Assembly: GCA_020736575.1 (NCBI GenBank)
Contig: JAGPYM010000014.1
Location: 558,001-622,000, forward strand
Reading direction: 5' to 3'
Length of the DNA stretch: 64,000 nt
Source: Thelonectria olida
Taxonomy: Eukaryota; Ascomycota; Sordariomycetes; Hypocreales; Nectriaceae
The notes under the pieces: generated by a model
The model's input: the letters and a program-made list of their open reading frames with translations, nothing else
Databases searched by the model: none
Told to the model about the DNA's origin: nothing
In this document: positions 44,919 to 60,342 of the stretch, piece by piece
Numbering within the stretch: the stretch's first letter is position 1
Layout: each line of letters opens with the position of its first letter
Program-made: the position numbers and the translations under genes

Positions 44919-46568
44919 ATGTCCAAGAAAATCGTCATCGTTGGTGGTGTCGCAGGCGGCATGTCCGCGGCCACTCGCCTCCGCCGTCTTGATGAGTCCG
45001 CCACCATTACTGTGTTCGAGCAAGGAGGATACACCGGTTTCGCCAACTGCGGCATACCATATGCTCTGGGAAATGTCATTAAGAGTGACGACGCTCTCGT
45101 TCTGCGCACCCCCGAGGACTTCAAAGATCGCTTCAACATCGACGTTCATCTTCACACAGAGGTCGTCGGCATCGATGGCGAAAAGCACACTGTCACAGTG
45201 CGAGAGACCGGAAATGAGCATGCACGACAAGTTTCTTACGACAAGCTCATCTTGGCTCAAGGCGCAGAAGCATTCATGCCCCCGATTGACGGGGTGACGC
45301 TGGATCATGTCGTCACGATGCAGACCATCTCAGATCTGCAACACGTCAGAGACTTGATGTCGGACCGCAAGGTGAACCACGCGTGTGTGATTGGCGCGGG
45401 CTTCATCGGTGTGGAAGTCACCGAGAACTTGCGCAATCTTGGACTCGACGTTTCAATCGTCGAGTTTGGGCCGCACGTCTTTCCACCTATAGATGCCGAC
45501 ATGGCCGAGGTGCTTCACACGGAACTCAAAGAGAAGGGAGTGAAGCTGTTTCTGAAAACTACAAGCAGAAGAATCGAGGAATCCCGTGTGATCCTTTCCG
45601 ATGGATGCGTCGTACCTGCGGAACTGGTCGTTCTGGCAGCTGGAGTGAGAGCAAGAACTGACCTGGCAAGAGAAGCGGGATTGGATCTGGGAAGAAGCGG
45701 AGTCAAGGTCAACTCGCACATGCAGACTTCGGATCCGGACATTTACGCAGTCGGAGACATGGTCGAGACTCAGAACAACATCATGGCGCAACCCACCATG
45801 CTCGCCTTAGCCGGGCCAGCGAACCGGCAAGGACGTCTCGCGGCCGATCACATCTGCCGCAAAGATGTACAGTATCGCGGAAACGTTGGCGCCGCCATCT
45901 GCAAGATATTTGATCTCACGCTTGGCTTCGTGGGTCTTTCCGTCGAGGCGCTTCGTCGACTCGGCCACGATCCCCTCTGGGTGACGGTTCACCCGCCCGA
46001 TCACGCGGGCTATTATCCCGGCTCCCAAGCTATGACGGTCAAGCTTGGCTTTGAGAAGGAAACAGGCCGAATCCTGGGGGCGCAGCTTGTGGGCAAGATG
46101 GGTGTCGACAAACGCCTTGATGTTTTCGCGACAGCGATGCAAGCGGGAATGACGGTGTTGGACCTGGAGCATCTTGAACTTGGCTACGCGCCTCCGTACA
46201 GCTCAGCTAAGGACCCTGTCAACATGGCTGGCTTTGTGGCATCAAACGTTCTCCGTGGAGACTGCGAAATTGTACACGCAGAAGATCTCAATCTTGGGAC
46301 GCTCGAGAAGTTGCAGTTGGTAGATGTGCGCACGCCTGGAGAATTCGCGCGCGGCCACCTGCCTCGAGCAATCAATCTGCCACTCGACAGTTTGCGAGGT
46401 CAGTTGGCACTGTTAGATAAGTCAGTCAGAGTGGTTGTGTACTGCCAGGTGGGCTACCGTGGCTATCTGGCTTACCGAATCTTGAAGCAATCGGGCTTTG
46501 ATGTTGCCAACCTCGATGGTGGGTATAAGCTGGCGACGGAGGGAGGAATTATAATAAAGCAGGACTGA
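44919..46568 (+). CDS. CoA-disulfide reductase / NADH oxidase-like flavoprotein with rhodanese domain
   Basis: An intronless enzyme of 549 residues. Residues 1-445 are a pyridine-nucleotide disulfide oxidoreductase of the CoADR/Nox class: FAD-binding VIVGGVAGGMSAATRLRR, the single-cysteine active site GFANCGIPYALG (Cys near residue 43), NAD(P)-binding CVIGAGFIGVEVTENL, and IYAVGDMVE. Residues about 455-549 are a rhodanese domain with active-site loop VVVYCQVGYRGYLAYRIL (C-x4-R). Such fusions reduce CoA-disulfide or CoA persulfide/polysulfide with NAD(P)H in bacteria, where they are common. In fungi they are sporadic. The missing introns and bacterial domain arrangement point to acquisition from bacteria. 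A cytosolic role in sulfane-sulfur or redox handling is inferred. All key residues are present, so it should be active. Confidence 0.9.
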   Translation: MSKKIVIVGGVAGGMSAATRLRRLDESATITVFEQGGYTGFANCGIPYALGNVIKSDDALVLRTPEDFKDRFNIDVHLHTEVVGIDGEKHTVTVRETGNEHARQVSYDKLILAQGAEAFMPPIDGVTLDHVVTMQTISDLQHVRDLMSDRKVNHACVIGAGFIGVEVTENLRNLGLDVSIVEFGPHVFPPIDADMAEVLHTELKEKGVKLFLKTTSRRIEESRVILSDGCVVPAELVVLAAGVRARTDLAREAGLDLGRSGVKVNSHMQTSDPDIYAVGDMVETQNNIMAQPTMLALAGPANRQGRLAADHICRKDVQYRGNVGAAICKIFDLTLGFVGLSVEALRRLGHDPLWVTVHPPDHAGYYPGSQAMTVKLGFEKETGRILGAQLVGKMGVDKRLDVFATAMQAGMTVLDLEHLELGYAPPYSSAKDPVNMAGFVASNVLRGDCEIVHAEDLNLGTLEKLQLVDVRTPGEFARGHLPRAINLPLDSLRGQLALLDKSVRVVVYCQVGYRGYLAYRILKQSGFDVANLDGGYKLATEGGIIIKQD

Positions 46569-47077
46569 AGAATGTTCATCCCGCGCGTCAGGGTTCCGAA
46601 TTGATCCTTGCCTCTTATAGTGCACACCACTCTACCTGTAGCGCCGTGTTCAGGTGCGGGGGTTCTGATCAGGCGTCCTCGAGGGATTCAGGATTAATGC
46701 GCACACAATGTTTATACGTATCGTACGAGGTGACGGGCTTTGTTTTCAAGTGTCTCCTGGAGAAGGAAATCAGCAGAGACTCCAGGCCAAGTTAGCGTGG
46801 ACAACAACCTATGCACAAGTTAGAGGAGTAGTCACCTGGTAATAACTGTCAATCGAATCAGCATCCGCCATGTCGCAGATTTATGCCTAACCTGTCATGC
46901 GCCTTGCGAGTTTTGCCCAATCGCATGGCGTTGCAAGGCTTCCCCCCAGGCTGACATGCAATTCTCTGCCACTACAAAACTCCATCTCAGGCACAAGTAA
47001 TCGGGCGGACAGCTCGTCAGTAGGGTCCTTTATTCACATTCCCTTATTAAGCCAAACCCTCAACAGAAGCATTTACT
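46569..47077. other. Intergenic, no gene seen
   Basis: About 0.5 kb between the flavoprotein and the HeLo-NACHT gene, both plus strand. No supported open frame. Confidence 0.5.
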
Positions 47078-49957
47078 ATGGCTGAGGTTGCTGGGCTCAC
47101 TCTCGGCGTTTTTGGCCTCGCCGGGCTTATTGGCGCTTTTAAGGACACCATCGACCTCTTCAAGCTCATCGCGGATACGCGTCACCTCGGCCATCAGTAC
47201 GAAATTCTGGACATGAAGCTAGATATCGAGAAGACGCTTCTCCTCCATTGGGCGGATCGAGTCAAACTCCTTGAAAATGACTACGACAGACGGCTCGACG
47301 ATGCCAATACTATAAAGCTCGTCGTTCGTATACTGGCGTCAATTCGCTCAATTCTGACCAACACGAATAACCTGCAGCAGCGATATGGCTTGCGTCCAGA
47401 GAACGCTCCCATCGCTCCATCTATAGTTGGCCCACAATCGGACTTGGTTACAGATGGTCTGCCCGCCGAGTTGCTCACAGCGCATCTGCCCTCAGAGCTG
47501 GCCACATCTAATCAGTCCTCCCGCCCGCCACAAGGTCGTCGCCGAATCAGTCAGCTGCGAATGGATAACTTCGTCCAACAGTTTGAGGTTATTCAAACGC
47601 GCATAGAAACCCGGCAGAAGGCTGCGCCAATCGGTCAAAGGGCGCGTTGGGTGATTAGAGACAAAGAGAAGTTTGAGGACCTCATTCGAGATTTGGCAGA
47701 CCTCACATCCAAGCTTAACGAGATTGTCCCTTCCATAAACGAGAATTTCAGCTCTACTCATTCGATGATCAGCGACGATCTTGCGGCCATCAAGAAAGAC
47801 ATCGGGCGCCTGAAGATTGTTCTTGAGGCGTCGGTTGGCCATCATCAAGCCATCGCCGGATCGACCCAACAGGCCCTAGACAAGACACGCCAAGATCGCA
47901 TCCTCCAGAGATTATGGTTCCGAAAGATAGATGATAGATCGGAAAGTATCACACCAAACCACGAGAAGACACTCCGATGGGCGCTGAAGCCTCCGAATGA
48001 TGCGGACTCCTGGGACGACCTCCCAGCCTGGCTCCGCAGCGGTTCTGGTATCTACTGGGTCTCTGGAAAAGCAGGGAGCGGCAAGTCCACCCTCATGAAG
48101 TACCTACGCACTCGCCAGCGCACCAAGGCAATCCTCTCTGAATGGGCCAACGGTGGGCGCGTTCTCATGTGCCATTTCTTCTTCTCAAACCTCGGCTCGG
48201 ACGAACAGAAAACGCAGGAGGGGCTTTCGCGAACCTTGTTGTATCAAATACTTGCTCGCAATCGCTCACTCGTGCAGGATGCTCTTCCAAACATGTGGAA
48301 GGAAATCCTAGACAGTGAATTACTCGGGCGGAGAGGAGACTTAGGGTCCACGCAAGACGTCGGGCTGCCTTCTGCGGTCGAGACTCGTCGCGCCTTCGAA
48401 GTCATCGCCGAAAGCGCCGCCACAATAGGACGGATTTGTTTCTTTATAGATGGTCTTGACGAGTTTGTGGGCGACTACGGGGATGGAATCGCCTTTGTGC
48501 AGCGCCTTGCAGAGAACGAGCACTTCAAGATCATCCTCTCGAGCAGGCCTATTCCAGCATGTGTCGCTGCGTTCCGTACTCTACCGCGCCTACAGCTACA
48601 AGACCTGACGCGGGACGATATTCAAGCCTATGTCGACGACAGGGTCGGCAGGCACCCGTCTATGAGGAGGCACACGAGGCGGTTCCCAGAAGAATCAGGC
48701 TCGCTTTTACGCGAACTCGTCCAAAAGTCGTGCGGCGTGTGGCTCTGGATCATTCTCGCCTGTCGGTCCATCTGCAGTGGCTTCGACGATCACGATCGAC
48801 TCTCCGAGATTCAGCGTCGCGTAGATGAACTACCTCCAGAGCTCGAAGATATGTTCATGCACATGCTCAACAGGGTCCACAAGCGCCATCAGCAGCAGGG
48901 TGCGCAACTGCTGAGGATATGCTACACCTACCAGAAGACCAAGTCGCCTTTTGTGCAAAAAGGTTTGTTTGCTCTGGGCCTCGCACTGGTTGACGACTAT
49001 CACACGTGTCCAATTGAGATTCAGCATCTCACCACCGAAGACAAAGTCGAGATATGCGAGGAGCTCGAGGGCCGACTGAGAAGTCGATGCTGGGGGTTGC
49101 TCGAGTTTGTGACCGAAAAGTGCACACCGTCAACCCAAAGCTCAGACGAACAAGAAATCAACGCCAAGGTCAGATTCATGCACCGCACAGTTTTTGAATT
49201 CCTGAGCAACGAGCATGTCTGGGAGCTCGATTGCCTGCAGACGCAAGACGATGAGTTCGACGCCGCCACTGCGTTATCTCTCTACGGCATCCACATGGCC
49301 ACGCAAATGCTATATGCGAAGAATGATATCCAAGCTATGGACCATTTTGAGGAAGGGCTATGGTGGGGAGCTGAGGCTGATAGCCAAAGACCCGGAGATC
49401 CTAGAAATTGCTTCTTCCATTTCCAACCGTTTCTCGATCTTCTCCCGAAGAGCGCCCTCTGCGCCGCCACCATGCAGCGACTGTCCGAGGCCATAACTCA
49501 CGGGATCACTCACGACTGCGCATCTGTCCCTCTGTTGCTGGCTGTTGAAGCCGGCGCAGCAAACTTTGTCAAGCAGCATCCTGACTTCCCGGCTATACAT
49601 GGCCACCGGTCTTGTGGATGCAAACCAATCCTCTATCATGCACTCGGAAAGCAGTTTCTGAGTGTCAACTTCAATGACCAGCCATCACAAGGAAGGCTCC
49701 GTTCCGCCGAGATGGTCCAGCTGCTTCTCTCGTCTGGATGCAACGCTGATGACTTTGTTTGCACTGACTTGGGAAAGACTAGCCTGTGGTCTTTGTGGCT
49801 GGACGACGTCGGTAAGTTTTCGGTCAGCGGCTTGAGCGAAGAGAAAAAGAGGATGCTTGGGAGTATCACAGAGCAATTCCTGAAAGCCAGTGGCCATGCC
49901 GAGCCGGAGCATTTTGAGCTGGAATGGCTCCAGCTTGGTACTGAGAACCCCCATTAA
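47078..49957 (+). CDS. HeLo-NACHT STAND protein (NLR-like)
   Basis: A single-exon protein of 959 residues. The N-terminus (MAEVAGLTLGVFGLAGLIGA, then FKDTIDLFKLI, then LDMKLDIEKTLLLHWA) is a HeLo domain (HET-s 'prion-inhibition and propagation' fold), about residues 5-215. In known relatives this domain inserts into the plasma membrane and triggers cell death. The NACHT starts near residue 325: Walker A VSGKAGSGKSTLMKYL, sensor/Walker B ICFFIDGLDEFV near 453, and ILSSRP. A winged-helix-like region follows (YQKTKSPF, VRFMHRTVFEFL). The C-terminal 250 residues have only weak ankyrin-like pieces (SAEMVQLLLSSGCNADDF) and no tandem repeat array. The ligand-sensing part is therefore short or non-repetitive. 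The role is inferred from fungal NLRs acting in heterokaryon incompatibility or symbiont/pathogen sensing. Confidence 0.9.
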   Translation: MAEVAGLTLGVFGLAGLIGAFKDTIDLFKLIADTRHLGHQYEILDMKLDIEKTLLLHWADRVKLLENDYDRRLDDANTIKLVVRILASIRSILTNTNNLQQRYGLRPENAPIAPSIVGPQSDLVTDGLPAELLTAHLPSELATSNQSSRPPQGRRRISQLRMDNFVQQFEVIQTRIETRQKAAPIGQRARWVIRDKEKFEDLIRDLADLTSKLNEIVPSINENFSSTHSMISDDLAAIKKDIGRLKIVLEASVGHHQAIAGSTQQALDKTRQDRILQRLWFRKIDDRSESITPNHEKTLRWALKPPNDADSWDDLPAWLRSGSGIYWVSGKAGSGKSTLMKYLRTRQRTKAILSEWANGGRVLMCHFFFSNLGSDEQKTQEGLSRTLLYQILARNRSLVQDALPNMWKEILDSELLGRRGDLGSTQDVGLPSAVETRRAFEVIAESAATIGRICFFIDGLDEFVGDYGDGIAFVQRLAENEHFKIILSSRPIPACVAAFRTLPRLQLQDLTRDDIQAYVDDRVGRHPSMRRHTRRFPEESGSLLRELVQKSCGVWLWIILACRSICSGFDDHDRLSEIQRRVDELPPELEDMFMHMLNRVHKRHQQQGAQLLRICYTYQKTKSPFVQKGLFALGLALVDDYHTCPIEIQHLTTEDKVEICEELEGRLRSRCWGLLEFVTEKCTPSTQSSDEQEINAKVRFMHRTVFEFLSNEHVWELDCLQTQDDEFDAATALSLYGIHMATQMLYAKNDIQAMDHFEEGLWWGAEADSQRPGDPRNCFFHFQPFLDLLPKSALCAATMQRLSEAITHGITHDCASVPLLLAVEAGAANFVKQHPDFPAIHGHRSCGCKPILYHALGKQFLSVNFNDQPSQGRLRSAEMVQLLLSSGCNADDFVCTDLGKTSLWSLWLDDVGKFSVSGLSEEKKRMLGSITEQFLKASGHAEPEHFELEWLQLGTENPH

Positions 49958-50210
49958 TGGAGATATGAGACAGTTACAGCTAGCCAGGGCCTTCCAACGT
50001 CTATTGGCCGTTGGAACTCGGTAAGCGAGTGGAGGCAGAGTCTGTGATGCAATAGTCGTGCTCAATTAATAATTCAGAATTACCCCGCGCGCAGGGCGCG
50101 ACGAGGATTAATAAGGGCGTGAATGAAGGCTTGAGCGAATTTATTCAGTATTATTCAACCAAAAGCTCAACCCAACAACCTACCTGGACTCGAGTGATCT
50201 ACACATAAAA

Positions 50211-51220
50211 ATGGCATCCTTCAAACCATCAAGCATTCTCATCTTCGGGGCTACTGGCAATATCGGTAGATACATCACCGACAAAATCGTCGCCGCCCAA
50301 CCACGTTTCAAGCAAGTCGCCATCTTCACTTCGGAGAAGACCCTCGCCAACAAAGCAGACTACATCAACAGTCTCAGATCAGCAGGCGTCAAGATCGTCA
50401 CCGGAGATGTTACCAGCGAGAGCGACATCCAGAATGCCTACGAAGGCGTCGACACGGTCGTTTCCGCCGTCGGCAGAGGCGTCATTGAGACGCAGATTGA
50501 GCTGATCCGCCTTGCTGAGGAGTCTTCCAGCGTCCAGTGGTTCTTCCCCTCCGAATATGGCACCGACATTGAATACGGCCCGGAAAGCGCTCACGAGAAG
50601 CCTCATCAGCTTAAGCTCAAGGTCCGCAAGTATATCCGGGAGAATACAAAGAAGCTCAAGCACACCTATCTCGTGACGGGTCCCTACGTCGATATGTACT
50701 TCACATTGTCAGCTGTGGCGCCCGAGGCCGGTGGATACGACGTTGCGAATAAAAAGGCAGTCCTCGTTGAAGATGGCGAGGGCAAGGTTGGCTTCACTAC
50801 TATGCCAGAGTAAGTCCCAATCTCCCGCTCATAGGTGAGTGAGAAATGAGAAAACTTACACGCCCTAGTGTTGGTAAAGCTCTAGTCGCCGCCCTCCAAC
50901 ACCCGGAGGCGTCGTTCAACAAAGCTCTCAAGGTCCAATCGTTTGTCGTCACCCCGAAACAAATCCTTGCGGAATTTGAGAAACAGACTGGCGGCGAGAG
51001 CTGGGACGTGTCATACACTCCCTTGCAGAAACTGAAGGACGCGGAACGGGAGGCGTGGAACGAAGGAAAGCCCTACGCCACCACCTTTACGCTTCGTCGC
51101 ATCTGGTCCGAAGGAGGAACCCTTTATGAATCCACCGACAACCGAAGCATTGGCTTGGAAGAGTCAGACTTGGAAACACTCGAGACTTCCGTTCATCGGG
51201 CGTTGACCACTGGGTGGTAA
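50211..51220 (+). CDS. NmrA / isoflavone-reductase-like NAD(P)-binding protein
   Basis: A cytosolic protein of about 316 residues in two exons (50211-50809 and 50869-51220; GTAAGT..CCCTAG). The Rossmann motif [18 protein letters not shown] sits at residues 10-27. [20 protein letters not shown] and [20 protein letters not shown] follow, then [11 protein letters not shown], which is the 'FLPSEFG' block of the isoflavone/phenylcoumaran-reductase-like branch. K.. and Y.. positions of classical SDRs are absent, as usual for atypical SDRs. It may reduce an aromatic or phenolic substrate or act as an NmrA-type redox sensor. Sequence does not decide. It begins 253 nt after the HeLo-NACHT stop on the same strand. 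Confidence 0.88.
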
Positions 51221-52190
51221 GGCAGACGAGATCTGAGACGAAATGAATCTACATACGTCTCGTTGACGCGTTGTGAGGCAAAAGCTACATGGGGAGTTAC
51301 GAGATCCACGAGTACAAAGACCGAACAAGAAGTCCATTTATTTTGCCAGAATTATGCCTTTCTCTTCAATTTGAGGACGGCATATGGCCAATTGACTGAT
51401 CGTCTTCCTCCGTCAATCGAGAGTCTAAAGTCGCAGATAGAATAGCCACGATCCAAGCCCATACGAATCTCTCGAAGATTCGAGAACCACGCACAAGTAA
51501 TCAACTCACGCAATGCGTCCATTTTTGGATGATCAGCCAGTCGGCGACCGCACCTCAGGATTCCGTAGTAAAAATGCAGAATCTCTATCTAGAATAGCAA
51601 GGCCATCGTGAGAGACAAGGGCATTTATTACGCTCCCAAAAAGTGGTAGTCGCACATATTGCCCATGAAGTCTCCAGCTCTAAACTCGCGCTGCCGCAAT
51701 GAAGTCAGCTCCCATATGGAAGGAGAGTCAAGATGTCGGCCAAACTCGAAGTTGTGAAAGGAGATTTGGTGTATTCCATCAGAACAGCCGTGAATTGACT
51801 TCGTCGAAGAAATGGTTGAATCTAGAGAGAAATACCTATAGCAAATGAGCTACTTCGATATAACGGAGAAAAGTGGTAAGAATTCTCGCAGAGTCAGAAC
51901 GGAAAGAGGATCATCCCTTCTCAATTAAAACAACACGATAAGGAATTACCGAATCGTGCCAATTGATGAAAGCGACATGCCATCGTGTCTCTGCTGAACT
52001 GTCGAGTAGCCGTTGTCGACACTTGCGAAGTTGCATCACGACGTGGGATTTGAAGATTTAAACGATGGGTGTGGTAAACAAAGAATCTTTGATGGTTTAA
52101 CTAATTTCGTTCCGTTATGTTGGCCTATAAGTCACAAAAGCCGGCAGCACTTGACCCGCATCCCAGGAAAAGCTGTGTCTCAGCCCCAGC
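51221..52190. other. Convergent intergenic region, no gene seen
   Basis: 0.97 kb between the convergent stops of the NmrA-like gene and the dimethylglycine oxidase-like gene. Moderately A-rich, no supported gene. Confidence 0.5.
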
Positions 52191-56743
<4,553 letters not shown>

Positions 56744-59143
56744 CTAAAAGTGATTGAACATGATGCTGTTGAAGTTGTCCGCCTCCCACCATCTATCCTC
56801 CCCCATCGTCTGATTCGAGTCGTGATGGCCCATGTCTCCGATGTTGGCATTCGCAAACTGCGCAGAGTCCGCGTACAGCCATGGAGTGAGGCTGTCAGTC
56901 TGCTCAGCAGAAATCTCGTCGTAGCTCGTGTTCCACGACGAGTCCCCCATCGAGGGAGTTGGAGCCTTGTAAGACAGGGTCGGTGCCTCTTGCCCCCCAT
57001 TACTAGTGTTGATGCTGATCTCTGGCGACGTCGCGACGATAATCTCGAGGGTTGTGTTTTCGTTGACTTCTTCGTGGGCAATAGTCGGCGTGAGCGAGGC
57101 ATCCAGCAAGCCTGCGCTGGGAATTTCTTGCGAGTCGGCCATGAACCTGAACTGTAAGACTTCCCACATCAAAGGTACGCTGAGATAAATTTTAGATGGC
57201 ATCCAGTCCTCCACGTCCATGCTTTCGGGCCCAGCGGCAATGCGCGTCATCTTATCCAAATTGCGGTCCTGGGGCTGTTAGCTCAGGCTGCTCATCTTTA
57301 TAGGAAACAGGAAAAACATACCAATGCTTCGCAGGCAGCTGAAGTGGGCATGAAGCCCTTCAAAAATCTCCTGCATTTCGCAAAGTCCGTGTTAGATTTA
57401 TGTCGAAGCCTGGGAGCAGCCGCACAGCAATAGTAAAGGTGCACTGTTGCTGCGATGGCTGCGATGTGTCCAAAGAAGGGATCGACCAGTGGGACTTGTT
57501 TGTCCACGACCATGTCAATCATGCGAACAATCCAAGTGGAGTGGAGAAGGGCGAGTTCGGAAGATCTCCTCCAAAACGTGTTTGGGATGGCGAGATTTGG
57601 GTTGTGTTGAGCCCCGATGATGTAGAGGAAGGGATGATTCAAGACGGTGTGAATGGCGTGGTAGGTGAACTGTTCCTTCAGCCACGGAGCCCAATAGTCC
57701 CGGCTCATCCTCAACTCTTCGACCTTCCGCTCATAGAACTTGACAGAGTCGTACCGGTGACACATTGGAATCCTATTCTCCGCCTCCATAAAGTCGGAGA
57801 GGACCTTGGAATACATTGAGTCCCGCCGCCAGGGCTCTTTCAAGATGTTGTGGGCGCAATTCGACACGTATTTTCGTACCTGACTCCAAACCCATCCAAG
57901 ATGGACACCTGTGTTCCAAACCCCCGTTTCGGTTGACGGTGAGCATCCAATCTCATCTCTAGGCAATGGCGGTGCCTTTGGATCAACATCCATCTGGTCT
58001 CGGTCCGATGAAGAGTAGGACGGACGCCAAATCTCAGTCGGGACACCTAAGAGACCAGTCTGGCGGCCGTAATATTGCTCAAGAACTTGAAGGCTCCAGA
58101 AAAGTCGCTTCTTCCGCTCTGTAGTCGAATCCTTAATAACGTATACGGACTCAACATCCAACATGGCAGATCGACATAGCTGAAAAGCGAGGCCAAGATG
58201 GAATTGGCCCAGGTGAACATTCCCATCTGTAACGGTTAACACAAGGGTTTCACGTCTAAGCCAGTGGTTACGTACCAATGAATGAAGAATATGAGAGCAG
58301 GCACAAGCTTTCGATAGTCGTGAGATCTACCGTCCCATTCGCGATGCGAAGCATGATCAAACTCTTTGCATTCTCGCCATGAAGCTGTGCCTGTTCCCGC
58401 TTTTCTGAGAAGCGTGCAGTCAGTGCCAGAATGCTGCAGGCAAGTTCTTCAGGCAAGAAGCCGCAATCGCTGACTTCATCGCGCTCAAAGCACCATATCG
58501 GCTGCCTGTGAATATACTTGAAGTAGAGATTGATGCTGATGGCAATATCGGACGGACTAGGCCGGAGGTGCGAGTCTTCTGCAAATATGACGGCGGAAGC
58601 ATGGCTGCCAGGGTTGCTTGGGATACTTGAAACGCTTGGCTTCCCTTCGGGGGCTGGAGGCGTGGCTGAGTAAGACTTCTCTGAAGTCTCGGTGATTTCT
58701 TCAAAGGCCTGCTCTTGACGTGTGGTGCGGTTCGTCCTAAGAGCCCGGTCAGAACGTCTAGGGGTAGTCTCGGAGTCGTAGTATGTACAAGCTCCCGCTC
58801 AAGAGGAGATCTAGTTTCTCTTCTAGGTGTGCCAGCCTCTCTTCCTGTGGGGTGTTAGTAGGTGTGAGGAAGACAGAAGGTGTCGTGTAGCATACCGAGG
58901 GGCCGCTCTGTTGCGGTCTCACTGCTGGTGGATAAGAACAAGTCTGTTTGAGACGGACACAGCTCGAACAGGCTGGCTTCTCGCCCGGGCATCGCGTCTT
59001 CTTTCGTCTGCATCACATCCATGATAAGGTTAACATGGTCAAGATAACCCCGAGTAGATCACAAACCTGCAGGTGAGACAAGCATGGTGCGACCGTCGTC
59101 TTCCGCGAGCACTTGTGCTGGTGCTGTCCTCAGGCGGCGTCAT
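56744..59143 (-). CDS. Zn2Cys6 transcription factor within the betaine-catabolism group
   Basis: A nuclear regulator of about 711 residues in six exons (59143-59067, 59007-58896, 58844-58789, 58736-58276, 58226-57322, 57268-56744) that sum to whole codons. Joining exons 1 and 2 gives GRRRSHHACLTCRRKKTRC, then CSSCVRLKQTCSYPP, a complete Zn2Cys6 cluster with a basic start. EERLAHLEEKLDLLLSGSL is the coiled-coil linker. The fungal-specific domain runs from about residue 170: INLYFKYIHRQPIWCFERDE, HLGLAFQLCRSAML, then ERKKRLFWSLQVLEQYYGRQ. The Ser/Thr/Glu-rich C-terminus may activate transcription. Its place between dimethylglycine oxidase-like and sarcosine oxidase-like genes on the same strand makes it the likely pathway regulator. 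That is inference from position. Confidence 0.88.
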
Positions 59144-60342
59144 GGTGTACCCCGACGAAGAGGAGGACCAAGTCACCAAGGCGGCCTTTGAGAATCGAGA
59201 AGGGACTCGCCTCCACTAAATACTTACCCCCCTTCCCTGCTTGGCCTCCCCTCAGCACAATCCACGTGGACCCGTGTCATGGACAAGCGGTCAGAGGCGG
59301 CAGAATGGGATGCCATGCACCAAAGGGGAATAACCTGACGCCTGCAGATGCACCATGGTTGACCGTTCAAGTGCCTTCTATCAACACCCATGACGAGGCG
59401 ATATGCAGGGCCAGGCGGTCAAGGCTGGCAGTACCCCGGACCCATCGGTCGCGCCGTTCACTGTACCCAGTCAGCTGCGGGCGATATCATGTCGCCTAAG
59501 GTATCTAGCGCCCCGGAAACGGAACCTGAGGAGCCCTAGAGTGGAGGTCAGCAAGCGCCCCACTGATACCAGAGCAACTTCCGGAAAAGATGCAGCAACT
59601 GGCGCTGGAGGGTGTGAAAAATGCACCTTATGCAAGCAGGCCGCGCATGGCCAAGGTTGGTTTCGCAGAGAAGCTGGCATGTCTCAGCTGTTAATGGAAC
59701 GTGTGCGATTGGCAATAAGAAAGAGATGTCGCACAGACTTGTGGCAAAGAATGACGCTATCGCGATAACAGGAGATGGTGAGAAATAATTAGTCGAGCAT
59801 GGATGACTGGTTCAGATAAGAGATAGGGAATTATGAACTGAGAAGTAGAACCCCGAAGTAAAACCAGCAAACAGCCCCATTTAGTACTATTAAACATGAG
59901 AGTATCTTGACAAAAACGAAATTACTACCTTATAAAAACATAAAGTAAAATAAAAATTTAATTTATTATATAAATAACACCTTTTAAAAGATACTATTAA
60001 AAATATTAAAAATTAAAAACTATACCTCCGTTATAACATACTCAATCTGGTTAGCTATATTTCTTTATTAGATCTTTTGGTACCCTGCTATTTACTACTT
60101 AAAAACGGTCTCTGTACGGCGGCACATTTAGAAATGATCGAGAACAAAGGCAAAATAGTTCTCAATCCAATTATGTTCTAAAACAAGCAAGGAAATAACA
60201 GCTACCTTATATTGCAATACATGTCAGTGGACGTAGCATCACGGTAGTTACGGGAAATGCGAAAGCGAAATTCATAAAACTTTACTCATTATTACGCCTC
60301 CTCATCTAAGAAGGGTTTCATCCGTTCGCTTAGTTTGGCCCT
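59144..60342. other. Intergenic region with an AT-rich island
   Basis: 1.2 kb upstream of the regulator and downstream of the sarcosine oxidase-like gene. It includes the AT-rich block 59930-60080. Open frames in 59113-59768 show no domain. Confidence 0.5.
59930..60080. repeat. AT-rich island
   Basis: A 150-nt block dominated by A and T (runs such as TAAAATAAAAATTTAATTTA), with normal GC content on both sides. It resembles the islands at 55.2 and 62.1 kb in composition and placement between genes. Confidence 0.6.

Noticed and set aside
59403..59768. 121-codon open frame, plus strand
   Set aside because: Lies upstream of the Zn2Cys6 gene on the other strand, with no domain or conserved motif.
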